In this document: piece by piece, positions 26,280 through 34,515 of the stretch
Layout: every line of letters starts with the position of its first letter
Numbering within the stretch: the stretch's first letter is position 1
Origin: DASUAS01 sp963809795
GTDB taxonomy: Bacteria; Actinomycetota; Acidimicrobiia; IMCC26256; DASPTH01
Direction: 5' to 3'
Assembly: GCA_963809795.1 (NCBI GenBank)
Contig: CAWELN010000028.1
Location: 4,005 to 68,004, forward strand
DNA: 64,000 nucleotides
The notes under the pieces: generated by a model
Databases searched by the model: none
What the model was told of the DNA's origin: nothing
Seen by the model: only the letters and a program-made list of their open reading frames with translations
Position numbers and translations under genes: made by a program

Positions 26280-27413
26280 TCAGTGGTCGAGCCCGAGCAG
26301 CACCCGGGTCGTCTCGGTGAGCGTGTTGTTGTCGACCACCAGGTGCTGCGTCGCGGCGTGGAGGTCGCGGAAGCAGCGTTGGAGCACGCTCGGGCGCAAG
26401 GCGTCGGTCCCGGCCGCGGTGTAGGCGAAGCGCACTGCGTCGGTAGCGACACGCGTGGCGTAGGTCGTGGCCTGCCGCAGCCGTTGCCGCTGCACCGGTG
26501 AGGGATCGTCGCCCGCCTCCAGCGCGTCCTGCACGACGGCGAACGACTCGAACACGAACGCGCGCGCGGCGTGGAGCGCGGCGTCGTGCATCGCGTAGTC
26601 GTGGCGGAACAGCTGCTGGTCGCGCAGCGGATCCGCGCCCAGCCGGTGCTTGGTCTGCACGATCCGCGTGAGCTCCTCCATGCCCCGCCGCCCGACGCCC
26701 AGCGCGAACGCGGCGTGCCCGGCGGCGGTGAGCCCGAGCACACCGAGCCGGTAGACCGGTCCGCCGCGGCGGGCCTCGGCGTTCACGAGATCGAAGGTGA
26801 ACGCCTCGTCGACGCGCTGCTCGGGCACCTCGTAGTCGTAGCTCCCGGTGCCGGCGAGGCCCATGACGTCCCAGTTGCCGAGGAACTCCACGCGTTCCCG
26901 CGGCACGAAGTAGGCGCGGATGACCGGCATCCCCGACGCCGACGGCACGAACTCACCGTCGCGCAGCTCGAGCGCGCCACCGCCGATCCACGGCGCGTGC
27001 GCGCTGCCGCTCCCGAAGCTGTAGCGGCCGCTGACCACGTAGGCGTCGCCGTCGCGCACCGCGGTGCCACGCGGAGAGAACTGACCCGCCGCCACCGGGA
27101 CCCGGGTGCCGTCGAACATCGCGTCGATGGCGGCGGGGCCGGTGTACGCCGCCGCGAACGCCGACGTGGTGGCGTTGGCCAGCAGCGTCCACCCGGTCGA
27201 CCCGTCGGCCCGGCACACCTCCTCGTACACCTCGATGACGGTCGGCAGGTCGGCCTCCTCACCGCCGAGCTCCTTGGGCACCATCAGCCCGAAGAGGCCC
27301 GACTCGTGCAGCGCCTCGACGACGACCGGCGACAGCGTGGCGTCGGACTCCGACCGGTCCGCTTCGCGCTCGATGACCTCGCTCAGGCCCTGCGCCCGTG
27401 CCAGCAGGGTCAT
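26280..27413 (-). CDS. acyl-CoA dehydrogenase-like flavoprotein (HsaA/monooxygenase type)
   Basis: 377 aa. The fold order follows acyl-CoA dehydrogenases (GLFGLMVPKELGGEEADL at the N-terminus, RADGSTGWTLLAN, then a C-terminal helical bundle with AATQHLVVDN). Segments such as GQFSPRGTAVRDGD and SGRYSFGSGSAHAPW and the lack of an obvious catalytic glutamate near the end place it closer to flavin-dependent hydroxylases of the HsaA/DszC type than to true dehydrogenases. A partner flavin reductase is not adjacent. The ATG at 27413 overlaps the SDR stop (ATGA). Confidence 0.82.
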   Translation of the reverse strand: MTLLARAQGLSEVIEREADRSESDATLSPVVVEALHESGLFGLMVPKELGGEEADLPTVIEVYEEVCRADGSTGWTLLANATTSAFAAAYTGPAAIDAMFDGTRVPVAAGQFSPRGTAVRDGDAYVVSGRYSFGSGSAHAPWIGGGALELRDGEFVPSASGMPVIRAYFVPRERVEFLGNWDVMGLAGTGSYDYEVPEQRVDEAFTFDLVNAEARRGGPVYRLGVLGLTAAGHAAFALGVGRRGMEELTRIVQTKHRLGADPLRDQQLFRHDYAMHDAALHAARAFVFESFAVVQDALEAGDDPSPVQRQRLRQATTYATRVATDAVRFAYTAAGTDALRPSVLQRCFRDLHAATQHLVVDNNTLTETTRVLLGLDH

Positions 27414-28243
27414 CCGCCGTGCTCGAAGGCGGAGGCGGGCGGGTTGTTCACGTATCCCAGCCCGGGCCAGTTGTACCAACCGGCCGACGCGTAGGCACCG
27501 CCGTCGGGGTGCAGCGTGGTGCCGGTGATGTAGGTCGACAGGTCGGAGGCGAGGAACAACGCGCAGTTCCCGGTGTCCTCGTACGTGCCCTGGCGCCCCA
27601 TCGGGATCCCGGCCTGGATGACCTCGGCGACGTAGTCCATGGGCATGCCCTCGGTCGGCGTCTGGTCGGGTGCGATGGTGTTGACCCGGATCCCGTCGGG
27701 CGCGAGCTCGAGCGCGAGCGTGCGCGAGAAGTTGGTGACCGCGGCCTTCATGCCCGCGTACACCGCGTACCCAGGAGCGGCGCGGTGCCCCTCGATCGAC
27801 GTGATGCTGATGATGCTCCCGCCGTCACCCTGCTTCCGCATCTGCACCGCCGCGAGGTGGGTGCTGTGCAACAGCCACCCGAAGTTCGCCCGGATGACCG
27901 CGTCCCAGCCGCGTGAGTTGGTGTCGACGAAATCGGCTTTGAACGTGCCGCCGGCGACGTTCACCAGCACGTCGAGCCGACCGAAGCGGTCGACGCCCTC
28001 GTTGAAGGTCGTCGTGAACGCGTCGGCGTCGCGCACGTCGATGAGGGCGGCGAGCGGTTCCTCCGCGACGTCGCTGATGTCGCGCACCGTCTGGCCCAGC
28101 AGCTCCTCGTTCTTGTCGCACACCACGAGGTGCATGCCGGCACGCGCGTAGTCGAGGGCCACCGCTCGACCCAGCCCACCGCCCCCACCCGCGATCAATG
28201 CCACCTTGCCGGTCAGTCCTGCTCGGTCCTCGAGGAATCCCAT
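27410..28243 (-). CDS. short-chain dehydrogenase/reductase
   Basis: 277-aa SDR with VALIAGGGGGLGRAVA (nucleotide loop), VNVAGG, serines in ISITSIEG and the active-site Y-A-G-M-K. The C-terminus (GGAYASAGWYNWPGLG) is longer than the minimal fold. The ATG at 28243 is chosen over an upstream TTG. It is in the same operon as the thiolase-like, DUF35 and flavoprotein genes; the end overlaps the flavoprotein start. Confidence 0.9.
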   Translation of the reverse strand: MGFLEDRAGLTGKVALIAGGGGGLGRAVALDYARAGMHLVVCDKNEELLGQTVRDISDVAEEPLAALIDVRDADAFTTTFNEGVDRFGRLDVLVNVAGGTFKADFVDTNSRGWDAVIRANFGWLLHSTHLAAVQMRKQGDGGSIISITSIEGHRAAPGYAVYAGMKAAVTNFSRTLALELAPDGIRVNTIAPDQTPTEGMPMDYVAEVIQAGIPMGRQGTYEDTGNCALFLASDLSTYITGTTLHPDGGAYASAGWYNWPGLGYVNNPPASAFEHGG

Positions 28244-28288
28244 GGGCTGATCTTCGCCCAAGACGGGTCGTCCGCGCCCGTCGGCGGG

Positions 28289-28711
28289 TCAGGCCCGGGG
28301 CCGGAAGCGCAGCAGGGTGAGCCCGTCGTCGCCGTGGTCGAAGACCGGCTCCACCGGCAGGCCCACGGCCAGCGCGTCCCGGTCGACGTCGACCAGGGTC
28401 GTCGAGACCCGCACGCCCTCGGTGAGCTCGACCACCGCCAGCAGCTGGGGCACCTCGTCGGCGAAGGGCGGGGCGGTCGGTTGCTCGGCGACGGTGAACG
28501 TGTACACGGTGCCGAGGCCGCCGACCGTGGTCCAGGTGAGCTGGTCGGACAGACACCCCGGGCAACGCGAGCGCGGGTAGTAGACCCAGCGATCGCACGC
28601 GTCGCAGCGCTGGAGCGCGACCCGCTCGTCGCGCAGGGCGTCCCAGAACGGCTGCGACACCGGGGTCGGCCGCGGGCGGGGCTTGGGCATCGGCGGGGCG
28701 GCGTCGCTCAC
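28289..28711 (-). CDS. DUF35 OB-fold/zinc-ribbon acyl-CoA-associated protein
   Basis: 140 aa. The N-terminal rubredoxin-like zinc ribbon has CDAC and CPGC pairs (residues 36-53), followed by an OB-fold (GTVYTFTVAEQP, VVELTEGVRVSTTLVD). These proteins are the standard partner of the SCP2-type thiolase encoded immediately upstream, and in steroid degradation such pairs form aldolase or acyl-transferase complexes. The GTG at 28711 lies 7 bp after the thiolase stop. Confidence 0.88.
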   Translation of the reverse strand: MSDAAPPMPKPRPRPTPVSQPFWDALRDERVALQRCDACDRWVYYPRSRCPGCLSDQLTWTTVGGLGTVYTFTVAEQPTAPPFADEVPQLLAVVELTEGVRVSTTLVDVDRDALAVGLPVEPVFDHGDDGLTLLRFRPRA

Positions 28712-28718
28712 GGTCGCC

Positions 28719-29922
28719 TCACCCGCCGACCAGGACGAGGGCGCCCTGCTCGCTCATGACGCCGCCGGTGCCGCTCACGTAGGCGGTGTCGTGGCGGCTC
28801 ACCTGTCGCTCGCCGGCGCGACCCTGGATCTGCCGCACGCCTTCGAGCACGTGCGACATCCCGCCGCTCATCCCGGTCTGGCCCATGCCGAGCTGCCCGC
28901 CGTGGGTGTTGCACGGGAAGTCACCCCGGTACGAGAGGTCGTGCCCGTTGACGAACGCCAGGCCCTCGCCCTCACCGCAGAACCCGGAGTCCTCGATGGT
29001 GAGCAGCGCGGTGATCGTGTAGCAGTCGTAGAGCTGCACCATGTCGACGTCGGCGGGCGCCAGGCCCGACATCCCGAAGGCGCGGACGCGACGCGTCGCG
29101 CACCGGTGTGCGGGGCATCTCGGCCGCGTACGTCGGCGTCTTGTGCGTGAGGCGCTCACCGAAGCCGGCGACGTTGACCGACCGGTGGGCGCAGTCGCGC
29201 GCCCGCGCCGGCGTGGTCACCACGAACGCGGCGCCGCCGGAGCACGGCATCACGATCTCGAGCAGATGGAGCGGCGTCGCGATGACGCGCGACGCGAGCA
29301 CGTCGTCGACGGTGATCGGCTGCCCGTAGAAGGCGGCGGCCGGATTGGCGCAGGCGCTCACGCGCTGGTCGGACGCGATCTTGGCGCGTCCTCGCTCGTC
29401 CCAGCCGTACAGCTCGTGGTAGCGCTGCGCGTACATCGCGTAGCCGCAGTTCTGCGCCACGTTGCCGTAGGGCACGTCGAATTCGGCCTGCGGTGAACCC
29501 CACTCCATGCTCGACGCGCCGTACACGGCCCGCGGGTTCGGGCCGCGCGTCGCGGGCGACGGCGGACGGGGTCGCCCGACGGTCGCGCACACCACCACCT
29601 CGCAGATGCCCAGCTCGATCGCCGCCGCGGCCCGCCACGCCATGCCGACGGCCGACGCACCGCCGAGATCGACGCGCTCGGCGAAGTTCACCGGCCAGCC
29701 GCAGTACTCGGCGATGGTCGCGGGGAGGAACAACGACGCCTCGGCGACGTCGCCGGCGCAGACGAGCCCGTCGACGGCCGCGGGATCGATGCCCGCATCG
29801 GCGAGGGCGTCGGCGGCGAGCCCGGCCCACTGCTCGATGGTGAGCGTCGGGGTGCCGTGGAACTTGCGCTCGGAGGGTCGCTCGGCGATGCCGACGATGC
29901 ACGCGTCTCCCGACCACCCCAT
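28719..29922 (-). CDS. SCP2-type thiolase-like protein, +1 frameshift
   Basis: About 400 aa when the frame is repaired. The N-terminal frame runs from ATG 29922 (MGWSGDACIVGIAERP) through GLVCAGDVAEAS, DLGGASAVGMAW and PCSGGAAFVVT. The C-terminal frame carries RAFGMSGLAPADVDMVQLYDCYT, GDFPCNTHGGQLGMGQTG and VSGTGG. The switch lies around 29080-29102. The pattern is that of the non-condensing SCP2/lipid-transfer thiolase group that pairs with DUF35 proteins. It is the first CoA-pathway gene of the operon running down to 25451. The upstream neighbour, the TfoX-like gene, is also frameshifted. Confidence 0.85.
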
Positions 29923-30071
29923 GCCACGCACCTCCGCCGTCGACCGCCGCTGCGAGGGCGACATCGTACGTTCGGACGCGGGAACGCCCACCTCTCGGCG
30001 GGCACACGGTCGAATCGGGAGCTGACGTACGCCGGTCCCGACCGAGCAGCCGAGTGCAGGCGGCGTGGCGG

Positions 30072-30405
30072 TCAGCGCTTCGGGGGCAGTGAGCGCGTAC
30101 GTGACACCGCGCGTGACCCATCCCCCGAGCTGCCGTTTCGTGCGGATGCCGGCGTCGTCGACCCGCAACCAGCCGTCCATCGAGCGGCCGCGCATCTCGA
30201 ACCGACGGACGTGTTCACGACGGACCAGCCGTTCGGTCTCGTCCGGGTCGACACGGACGAGGAGGCCACCCTGCCCGCTGGCGCTCACCGCCATGTGGCC
30301 GCCGACGAGGAACGCGAGCCCGCCGAACATGCGCCGCTCGGTGATCCCGCGCTCCTGCGCCACGAGCTCCCGGATGCGGTCGGCCAGCTCCTCGTCGAAC
30401 GCCAC
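30072..30405 (-). CDS. TfoX N-terminal domain protein, frameshifted near its 3' end
   Basis: About 110 aa. FDEELADRIRELVAQERGITERRMFGG and FLVGGHMAVSASGQGGLLVRV are classic TfoX-N features, and DGWLRVDDAGIRTKRQLGGWV marks the end of the domain. Repairing a 2-base loss (or +1) at 30093-30098, where a GCGC repeat is short, restores YARSLPPKR and a stop at 30072. Without repair the frame runs on into the thiolase gene. The GTG start has TACGCT (30412-30417) 6 bases upstream. Function outside competence regulation is unknown for such stand-alone domains. Confidence 0.82.
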
Positions 30406-30467
30406 GCACCGAGCGTACCGAGGGGCGCACGGGGCGCGCCTCGGCGCGGAGATGGGAGGATCACGCG

Positions 30468-30764
30468 ATGATCGCTGCTTTCTCCATCACCCCGATCGGC
30501 ACCGGCGACTCGGTCAGCGCCGCCGTGGCCGAGGCGGTCCGCCTCGTCCGCGAGCGCGGGCTCCCCCATGAGACCAACGCGATGTTCACGAACGTCGAAG
30601 GCGAGTGGGACGAGGTGATGGACCTCGTGAAGGCGTGCGTCGACAAGGTCTCGGAGGCCGCGCCCCGCGTGAGCGTCGTCATCAAGATCGATCACCGGCC
30701 CGGGGTCACCGACGGTCTCACCACCAAGGTCCGGGCCGTCGAGGACCACCTCCGCGACGCCTGA
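30468..30764 (+). CDS. MTH1187-family thiamine-binding protein
   Basis: 98 aa, full family length. AAFSITPIGTGDSVSAAVAEAVRL, then GLPHETNAMFTNVEGEWDEVM and VVIKIDHRPG match the MTH1187/YqgV family, small tetrameric proteins shown in some cases to bind thiamine. It is divergent from the TfoX-like gene. GGGAGGATCACGCG before the ATG includes a GGAGG ribosome site. Confidence 0.88.
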   Translation: MIAAFSITPIGTGDSVSAAVAEAVRLVRERGLPHETNAMFTNVEGEWDEVMDLVKACVDKVSEAAPRVSVVIKIDHRPGVTDGLTTKVRAVEDHLRDA

Positions 30765-30798
30765 CGCCCGCGGCCGGGCACCACGCGGCCGAGCACAC

Positions 30799-32808
30799 CT
30801 AGAGCGTGACGGCGATCTCCAGCGCGCCGCGCATCGCGTGCTCGAGGAGCCCGGCACCGACGCCGGCGTCGCCGACGACGGTGACGGCGAGCCCCCGCCC
30901 CACGAGCTCGTCGGCGAGCGTGGTGTCGGGCGCGGCGTCGCTGGTGACGAGCACCGCGCTCGCTACCGTCTCGTGGTCGCCGTCGAGGTCGCGCCACCGC
31001 ACGACCTCGGGCGTGACCTCCAGCACCTCGGCGCCGCCCGCGAGGGTGACGCCGGCGGCGCGCAGATCCTGGACCCGGCGCCAGCGCCCGGGGAGACCGA
31101 GGTGCAGGCCGAACACGTCCGACGCCTCGAGCACGGTGACCCGGGCGCCCTGTCGGTGCGCTTCCTCCGCCACCCCCAGGCCGGGAAGGTCGCCACCGAG
31201 CACGACGACGTCACGGCCCAACGGTGTGCCGTCGACCAACCAACCGGCGAGGTCGTCGACCGCGCGCACGTGCGGGAGGTCCATGCCGGGCAGTGGAGGC
31301 CGACCCCAGCGCGCGCCGGTGGCGACGATCACCGCGTCGGGCGCGGCCGCGATCACCGCATCGGCATCGAGCCGCTCACCGAGCCGCACCTCGACGCCGC
31401 GGAGCTCGAGCTGGTGCTCGAACCAGCGGAGGAGGTCGGCGTTGACCTCGGACGTGGCGGCCGCGTACCTCCAGCGCCCGCCGAGCCGGGCGCCGGCGTC
31501 GACCAGCGTGACCGAGTGGCCGCGAAGCGCGGCGACGCGCGCCGCCTCCATGCCGGCCGGTCCTCCGCCGACCACGAGCACCGAACGCGGCGACGCCGCG
31601 GTGCCGACGACGAGCTCGTCCTCGCGGCCCACCGAACCGTTCGCCGCGCACCGCACCTGCCCCCGCACGAAGATGTTGCCGATGCAGCGGTAGTGGTAGA
31701 CGCACGGCCGAATCTCCTCGGGGTGGCCGGCGGCGAGGAGGTTCGGCAGCTCGGGCTCGGCGAGGATCATCCGGGCCATCGAGACGAAGTCGAAGGCGCC
31801 GTCGGCGATGGCGGCGTCGGCGGCGTCGGGGTCGATGCGCCCGACCGCGATCACCGGCACCCCGAGCGCGGCCTTCACCGCGCGCGCGTTGTCGATCAGC
31901 AGCCCCGGCACGTGCGGGGCGTACGAGTCGGTCGGACCGGTCGCCACCGCGGGGTCGTGGTACGCCGACACGTGCACCGCGTCGGCACCGGCGGCCTCCG
32001 CCATGCGCGCGATGACGATGCAGTCGTCGAGGGTCATCCCGCCGGGTCGGTTCTCGGTCGAGTTGAGCCGGCACCAGACCGCGTAGTCGTCGCCGACCCG
32101 GGCGCGGATCTCGGTCAGGATCTCCACCAGGATGCGGGCGCGGTTCTCGACCGACCCGCCGTACTCGTCGGTGCGGTGGTTCTTCACCGGCGACAGGAAG
32201 CCGTCGATGAGGTACCCGTGCCCGGCGTGCAGCTCGCACCCGTCGACACCGGCCTCGCGCGCCCGCACGACGGCGGACGCGAAGTCGTCGATCACCGACG
32301 CGATGTCGTCGTGGTCGAGCACCTTGTAGAACAGCTTCGAGTCGGGCCCCGCGAACGGCTCCATCATCTTGGCGCCCTCGTCGGCGGTCACCATGCCGTA
32401 GAGGTCGTCGCGGCCCGGGGGGCCGGGTTCCGACGCCACCCACATCGGTCGCCCGGCCATCGTGTCCTGCAGGCTGTTCATCCCCGCCTGCGTGAGCTGC
32501 ATGGCGATGGCCGACCCGTGGCGGTGCACGCGGCGCGCCGCCTCCTGCCAACCCGCGACGTGGCGGTCGTCGGAGATGGCGGTCTGCCGTGCGTTCGAGC
32601 ACCCGACGGGGAACGACACCGCCACCGATCCGAGCATCACCATCGCCAGCCCGCCGCGCGCGCGGGCTTCGAGGTACGCCATCTGCGTCGTCGACACCTG
32701 GCCGTCGAGATCGCCGAGGTCCTCGCCCATGGGCGCCATGACCATGCGGTTGCGCAGCTCCAGCGCGCCGATGCGCCCGGGCGCCAGGAGGTTCGACCAG
32801 CCCGTCAC
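30799..32808 (-). CDS. OYE/2,4-dienoyl-CoA reductase-type FMN-FeS-FAD oxidoreductase
   Basis: 669-aa two-part flavoenzyme. The N-terminal TIM barrel (about 1-370) shows LRNRMVMAPMGEDLG, QLTQAGMNS, HAGHGYLIDGFLSPVKN and NRARI. The iron-sulfur segment near residue 365-385 reads CVYHYRCIGN...RC. The C-terminal FAD/NAD module has VLVVGGGPAGMEAARVAALRG and VVVLGGDLPGLG. Bacterial homologues reduce dienoyl-CoA or related enones using NAD(P)H. The Cys pattern here is C-x5-C-x11-C with a His between the first two cysteines, rather than the C-x2-C-x3-C-x11-C of the E. coli enzyme. The GTG at 32808 overlaps the upstream SDR stop (GTGA). Confidence 0.9.
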   Translation of the reverse strand: MTGWSNLLAPGRIGALELRNRMVMAPMGEDLGDLDGQVSTTQMAYLEARARGGLAMVMLGSVAVSFPVGCSNARQTAISDDRHVAGWQEAARRVHRHGSAIAMQLTQAGMNSLQDTMAGRPMWVASEPGPPGRDDLYGMVTADEGAKMMEPFAGPDSKLFYKVLDHDDIASVIDDFASAVVRAREAGVDGCELHAGHGYLIDGFLSPVKNHRTDEYGGSVENRARILVEILTEIRARVGDDYAVWCRLNSTENRPGGMTLDDCIVIARMAEAAGADAVHVSAYHDPAVATGPTDSYAPHVPGLLIDNARAVKAALGVPVIAVGRIDPDAADAAIADGAFDFVSMARMILAEPELPNLLAAGHPEEIRPCVYHYRCIGNIFVRGQVRCAANGSVGREDELVVGTAASPRSVLVVGGGPAGMEAARVAALRGHSVTLVDAGARLGGRWRYAAATSEVNADLLRWFEHQLELRGVEVRLGERLDADAVIAAAPDAVIVATGARWGRPPLPGMDLPHVRAVDDLAGWLVDGTPLGRDVVVLGGDLPGLGVAEEAHRQGARVTVLEASDVFGLHLGLPGRWRRVQDLRAAGVTLAGGAEVLEVTPEVVRWRDLDGDHETVASAVLVTSDAAPDTTLADELVGRGLAVTVVGDAGVGAGLLEHAMRGALEIAVTL

Positions 32809-33584
32809 GTCATGTACTCGCCGGAGTTCACGTACAGGGTCTGCCCGGTGATCATGCGGGCGCGGTCGGAACACAGGAACACCGCCGACTCGGCCACGTC
32901 CTCGTCGGCCGGGATCTCGCCCAAGGGCATGTTCCTGGTGATCTCGGCGATCGCCTCCTCCTCGGAGATGCCGCGGTCGGCGACCTGCCACTGCACGTAC
33001 ATCTGCACCGGCGGGCCCCACATCCAGGTGGGCACCACCGTGTTCACCCGGATGCGGCGCGGACCGAGCTCCTTGGCCAGGTGGAACATCGCCGCGTGCA
33101 GCGCGCCCTTCGACGACGCGTACGCGAGCTGCTCGACGACGGGTGGGAGCACCGAGCTCTGCGAGCCGATGAGGACGATGGAGCCGCCGTGGTCCCCCAT
33201 CGCCTCGGCCATCGCCGACACCACGTGCATCGTCCCGATCACGTTGGTGCCGAGCACCGCGCTCCAATCCTCGTCGCCGGTGCCGGCGAGACCGGCCAGC
33301 AACCCGTCGTACGCCGCGACCTGGACGACACCGTCGACGGCACCGAAGCGGTCGACCGCCAACTCGGCGAGGGCGCGGCACTGCTCGGCGTCGCCGATGT
33401 CGGTGGGCTGGTGCGCGACGCGCGCACCCGTCGGGTCGACCTCCTGGGCGATGCCCTCGAGCTTGTCGGCGGTGCGCGCCGCGAGGACGACGTTGCCGCC
33501 GTCGCGCAGCACGAGCTTCGCCACCTCGCCACCGAGACCGGGACCCACCCCGGTCACCACCACCGTCTTGCCGTCGAGGATCAT
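32805..33584 (-). CDS. short-chain dehydrogenase/reductase
   Basis: 259-aa SDR: VVVTGVGPGLGG at the N-terminus, serine in VLIGSQSS, catalytic Y-A-S-S-K, and C-terminal TGQTLYVNSGEYMT. The ATG is preceded by a GAGGGAG ribosome-binding site about 7 bases upstream. It forms a two-gene, translationally coupled operon with the OYE-type reductase, suggesting consecutive redox steps on one substrate. Divergent from the DUF1697 gene across 228 bp. Confidence 0.9.
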   Translation of the reverse strand: MILDGKTVVVTGVGPGLGGEVAKLVLRDGGNVVLAARTADKLEGIAQEVDPTGARVAHQPTDIGDAEQCRALAELAVDRFGAVDGVVQVAAYDGLLAGLAGTGDEDWSAVLGTNVIGTMHVVSAMAEAMGDHGGSIVLIGSQSSVLPPVVEQLAYASSKGALHAAMFHLAKELGPRRIRVNTVVPTWMWGPPVQMYVQWQVADRGISEEEAIAEITRNMPLGEIPADEDVAESAVFLCSDRARMITGQTLYVNSGEYMT

Positions 33585-33812
33585 CGCCGTCTCCCTCTGA
33601 GCTCCCGCTCAACGCTCGTGGTGGCCGGAACCGCTCCTCGCCTCATCCTCGCGTTCCCCCACCTGCTCTCCGGGGCTCTTCTTAGTGCCCGCGCCGGCCA
33701 CGCGCACAGAGAGGGGGCGTGGCGGGCCGCGACCCCACCCGGGCCGGCTCCCGCCCGGTGGCCGACCACCGCGGCATCGCCGCGAGCTCGCGGGCCGCCG
33801 TAGCCTCGGCCG

Positions 33813-34352
33813 GTGCCCGTGTACGTGTCGATGCTCCGCGGGGTGAACGTGAGCGGCCGCAACCGCATCCCGATGGCCGACCTGCGCGACCTCTACGAGC
33901 GGCACGGCCACACCGACGTCGCCACGTACGTGCAGAGCGGCAATGTCGTCTCACGGTCGACGTCGCGCACCGCCGGTGCGGTCGAGCGCGCCATCCGCGG
34001 CGCGATCGCCGACGACCTCGGACTCGACGTCGCGGTGCTGGTGCGCACACCGACGCAGCTGGACCACGTGCTCGACGGCAACCGGTTCCTTCCGTCCGGT
34101 GACCCGAAGCTCCTCCACGTCACCTTCCTCGCCACGCCGCCGGCGCGCGGCCGGGTCGCCGCGCTCGACGAGCGGGAGCACGCGCCGGACGAGTTCCACG
34201 TGGTCGGTCGGGAGGTCTACGTGTCCTGCCCCGGCGGGTACGGCCGCACCAAGATCAACAACGCGTGGTTCGAGCAGAAGCTGGCGGTTGTCGCCACCAC
34301 GCGCAATTGGAAGACCGTGGGACAGCTCGCGGAGCTTGCCCGGGCTCGCTGA
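33813..34352 (+). CDS. DUF1697 family protein
   Basis: 179 aa. YVSMLRGVNVSGRNRIPMADL, TYVQSGNVV, FLPSGDPKLLHVTFLA and the C-terminal TKINNAWFEQKLAVVATTRNWKTV are diagnostic of DUF1697. The biochemical role is unknown. GTG at 33813 is preceded by TAGCCT (33801-33806) with a 6-base spacer, a leaderless arrangement. It is complete. Confidence 0.9.
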   Translation: MPVYVSMLRGVNVSGRNRIPMADLRDLYERHGHTDVATYVQSGNVVSRSTSRTAGAVERAIRGAIADDLGLDVAVLVRTPTQLDHVLDGNRFLPSGDPKLLHVTFLATPPARGRVAALDEREHAPDEFHVVGREVYVSCPGGYGRTKINNAWFEQKLAVVATTRNWKTVGQLAELARAR

Positions 34353-34437
34353 CCCGCGGGATGACCTCGGTCACAGCGCCTTCTCGGCGGCCCCGGCGCG
34401 GCCGATAACCCCTCCACGTCGAGCCGGGGGTCCGCAC

Positions 34438-34509
34438 ATGCCCAATCTTCGCCACCGCGAGCACGGAGTCGTGCTCGCGTCGGCGGACGTCGTGAGTCAG
34501 AACCGGTAG
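34438..34509 (+). CDS. possible 23-aa leader ORF before the GGDEF gene
   Basis: ATG at 34438 with a GGGGG stretch 7-11 bases upstream opens a 23-codon frame (begins MPNLRHREHG, ends VVSQNR, TAG at 34507-34509). It ends 6 bp before the start of the GGDEF gene and contains a perfect 10-bp-stem hairpin. It may be a translated leader or chance; there is no homology evidence. Confidence 0.3.
   Translation: MPNLRHREHGVVLASADVVSQNR
34456..34479 (+). promoter_or_regulatory. perfect 10-bp hairpin in the leader of the GGDEF gene
   Basis: Arms CGCGAGCACG (34456-34465) and CGTGCTCGCG (34470-34479) enclose a GAGT tetraloop. It lies 104 bp after the DUF1697 stop and 37 bp before the GGDEF start. It could terminate DUF1697 transcription or act as a structured leader; no T-tract follows. 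I found no match to the c-di-GMP riboswitch core. Confidence 0.5.
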
Positions 34510-34515
34510 GCCGGC

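Noticed and set aside
34353..34515. c-di-GMP (GEMM) riboswitch before the GGDEF gene
   Set aside because: The GGCAAACC and GACGCAAAGCC-type core segments are not present; only a simple hairpin and a short ORF can be supported.
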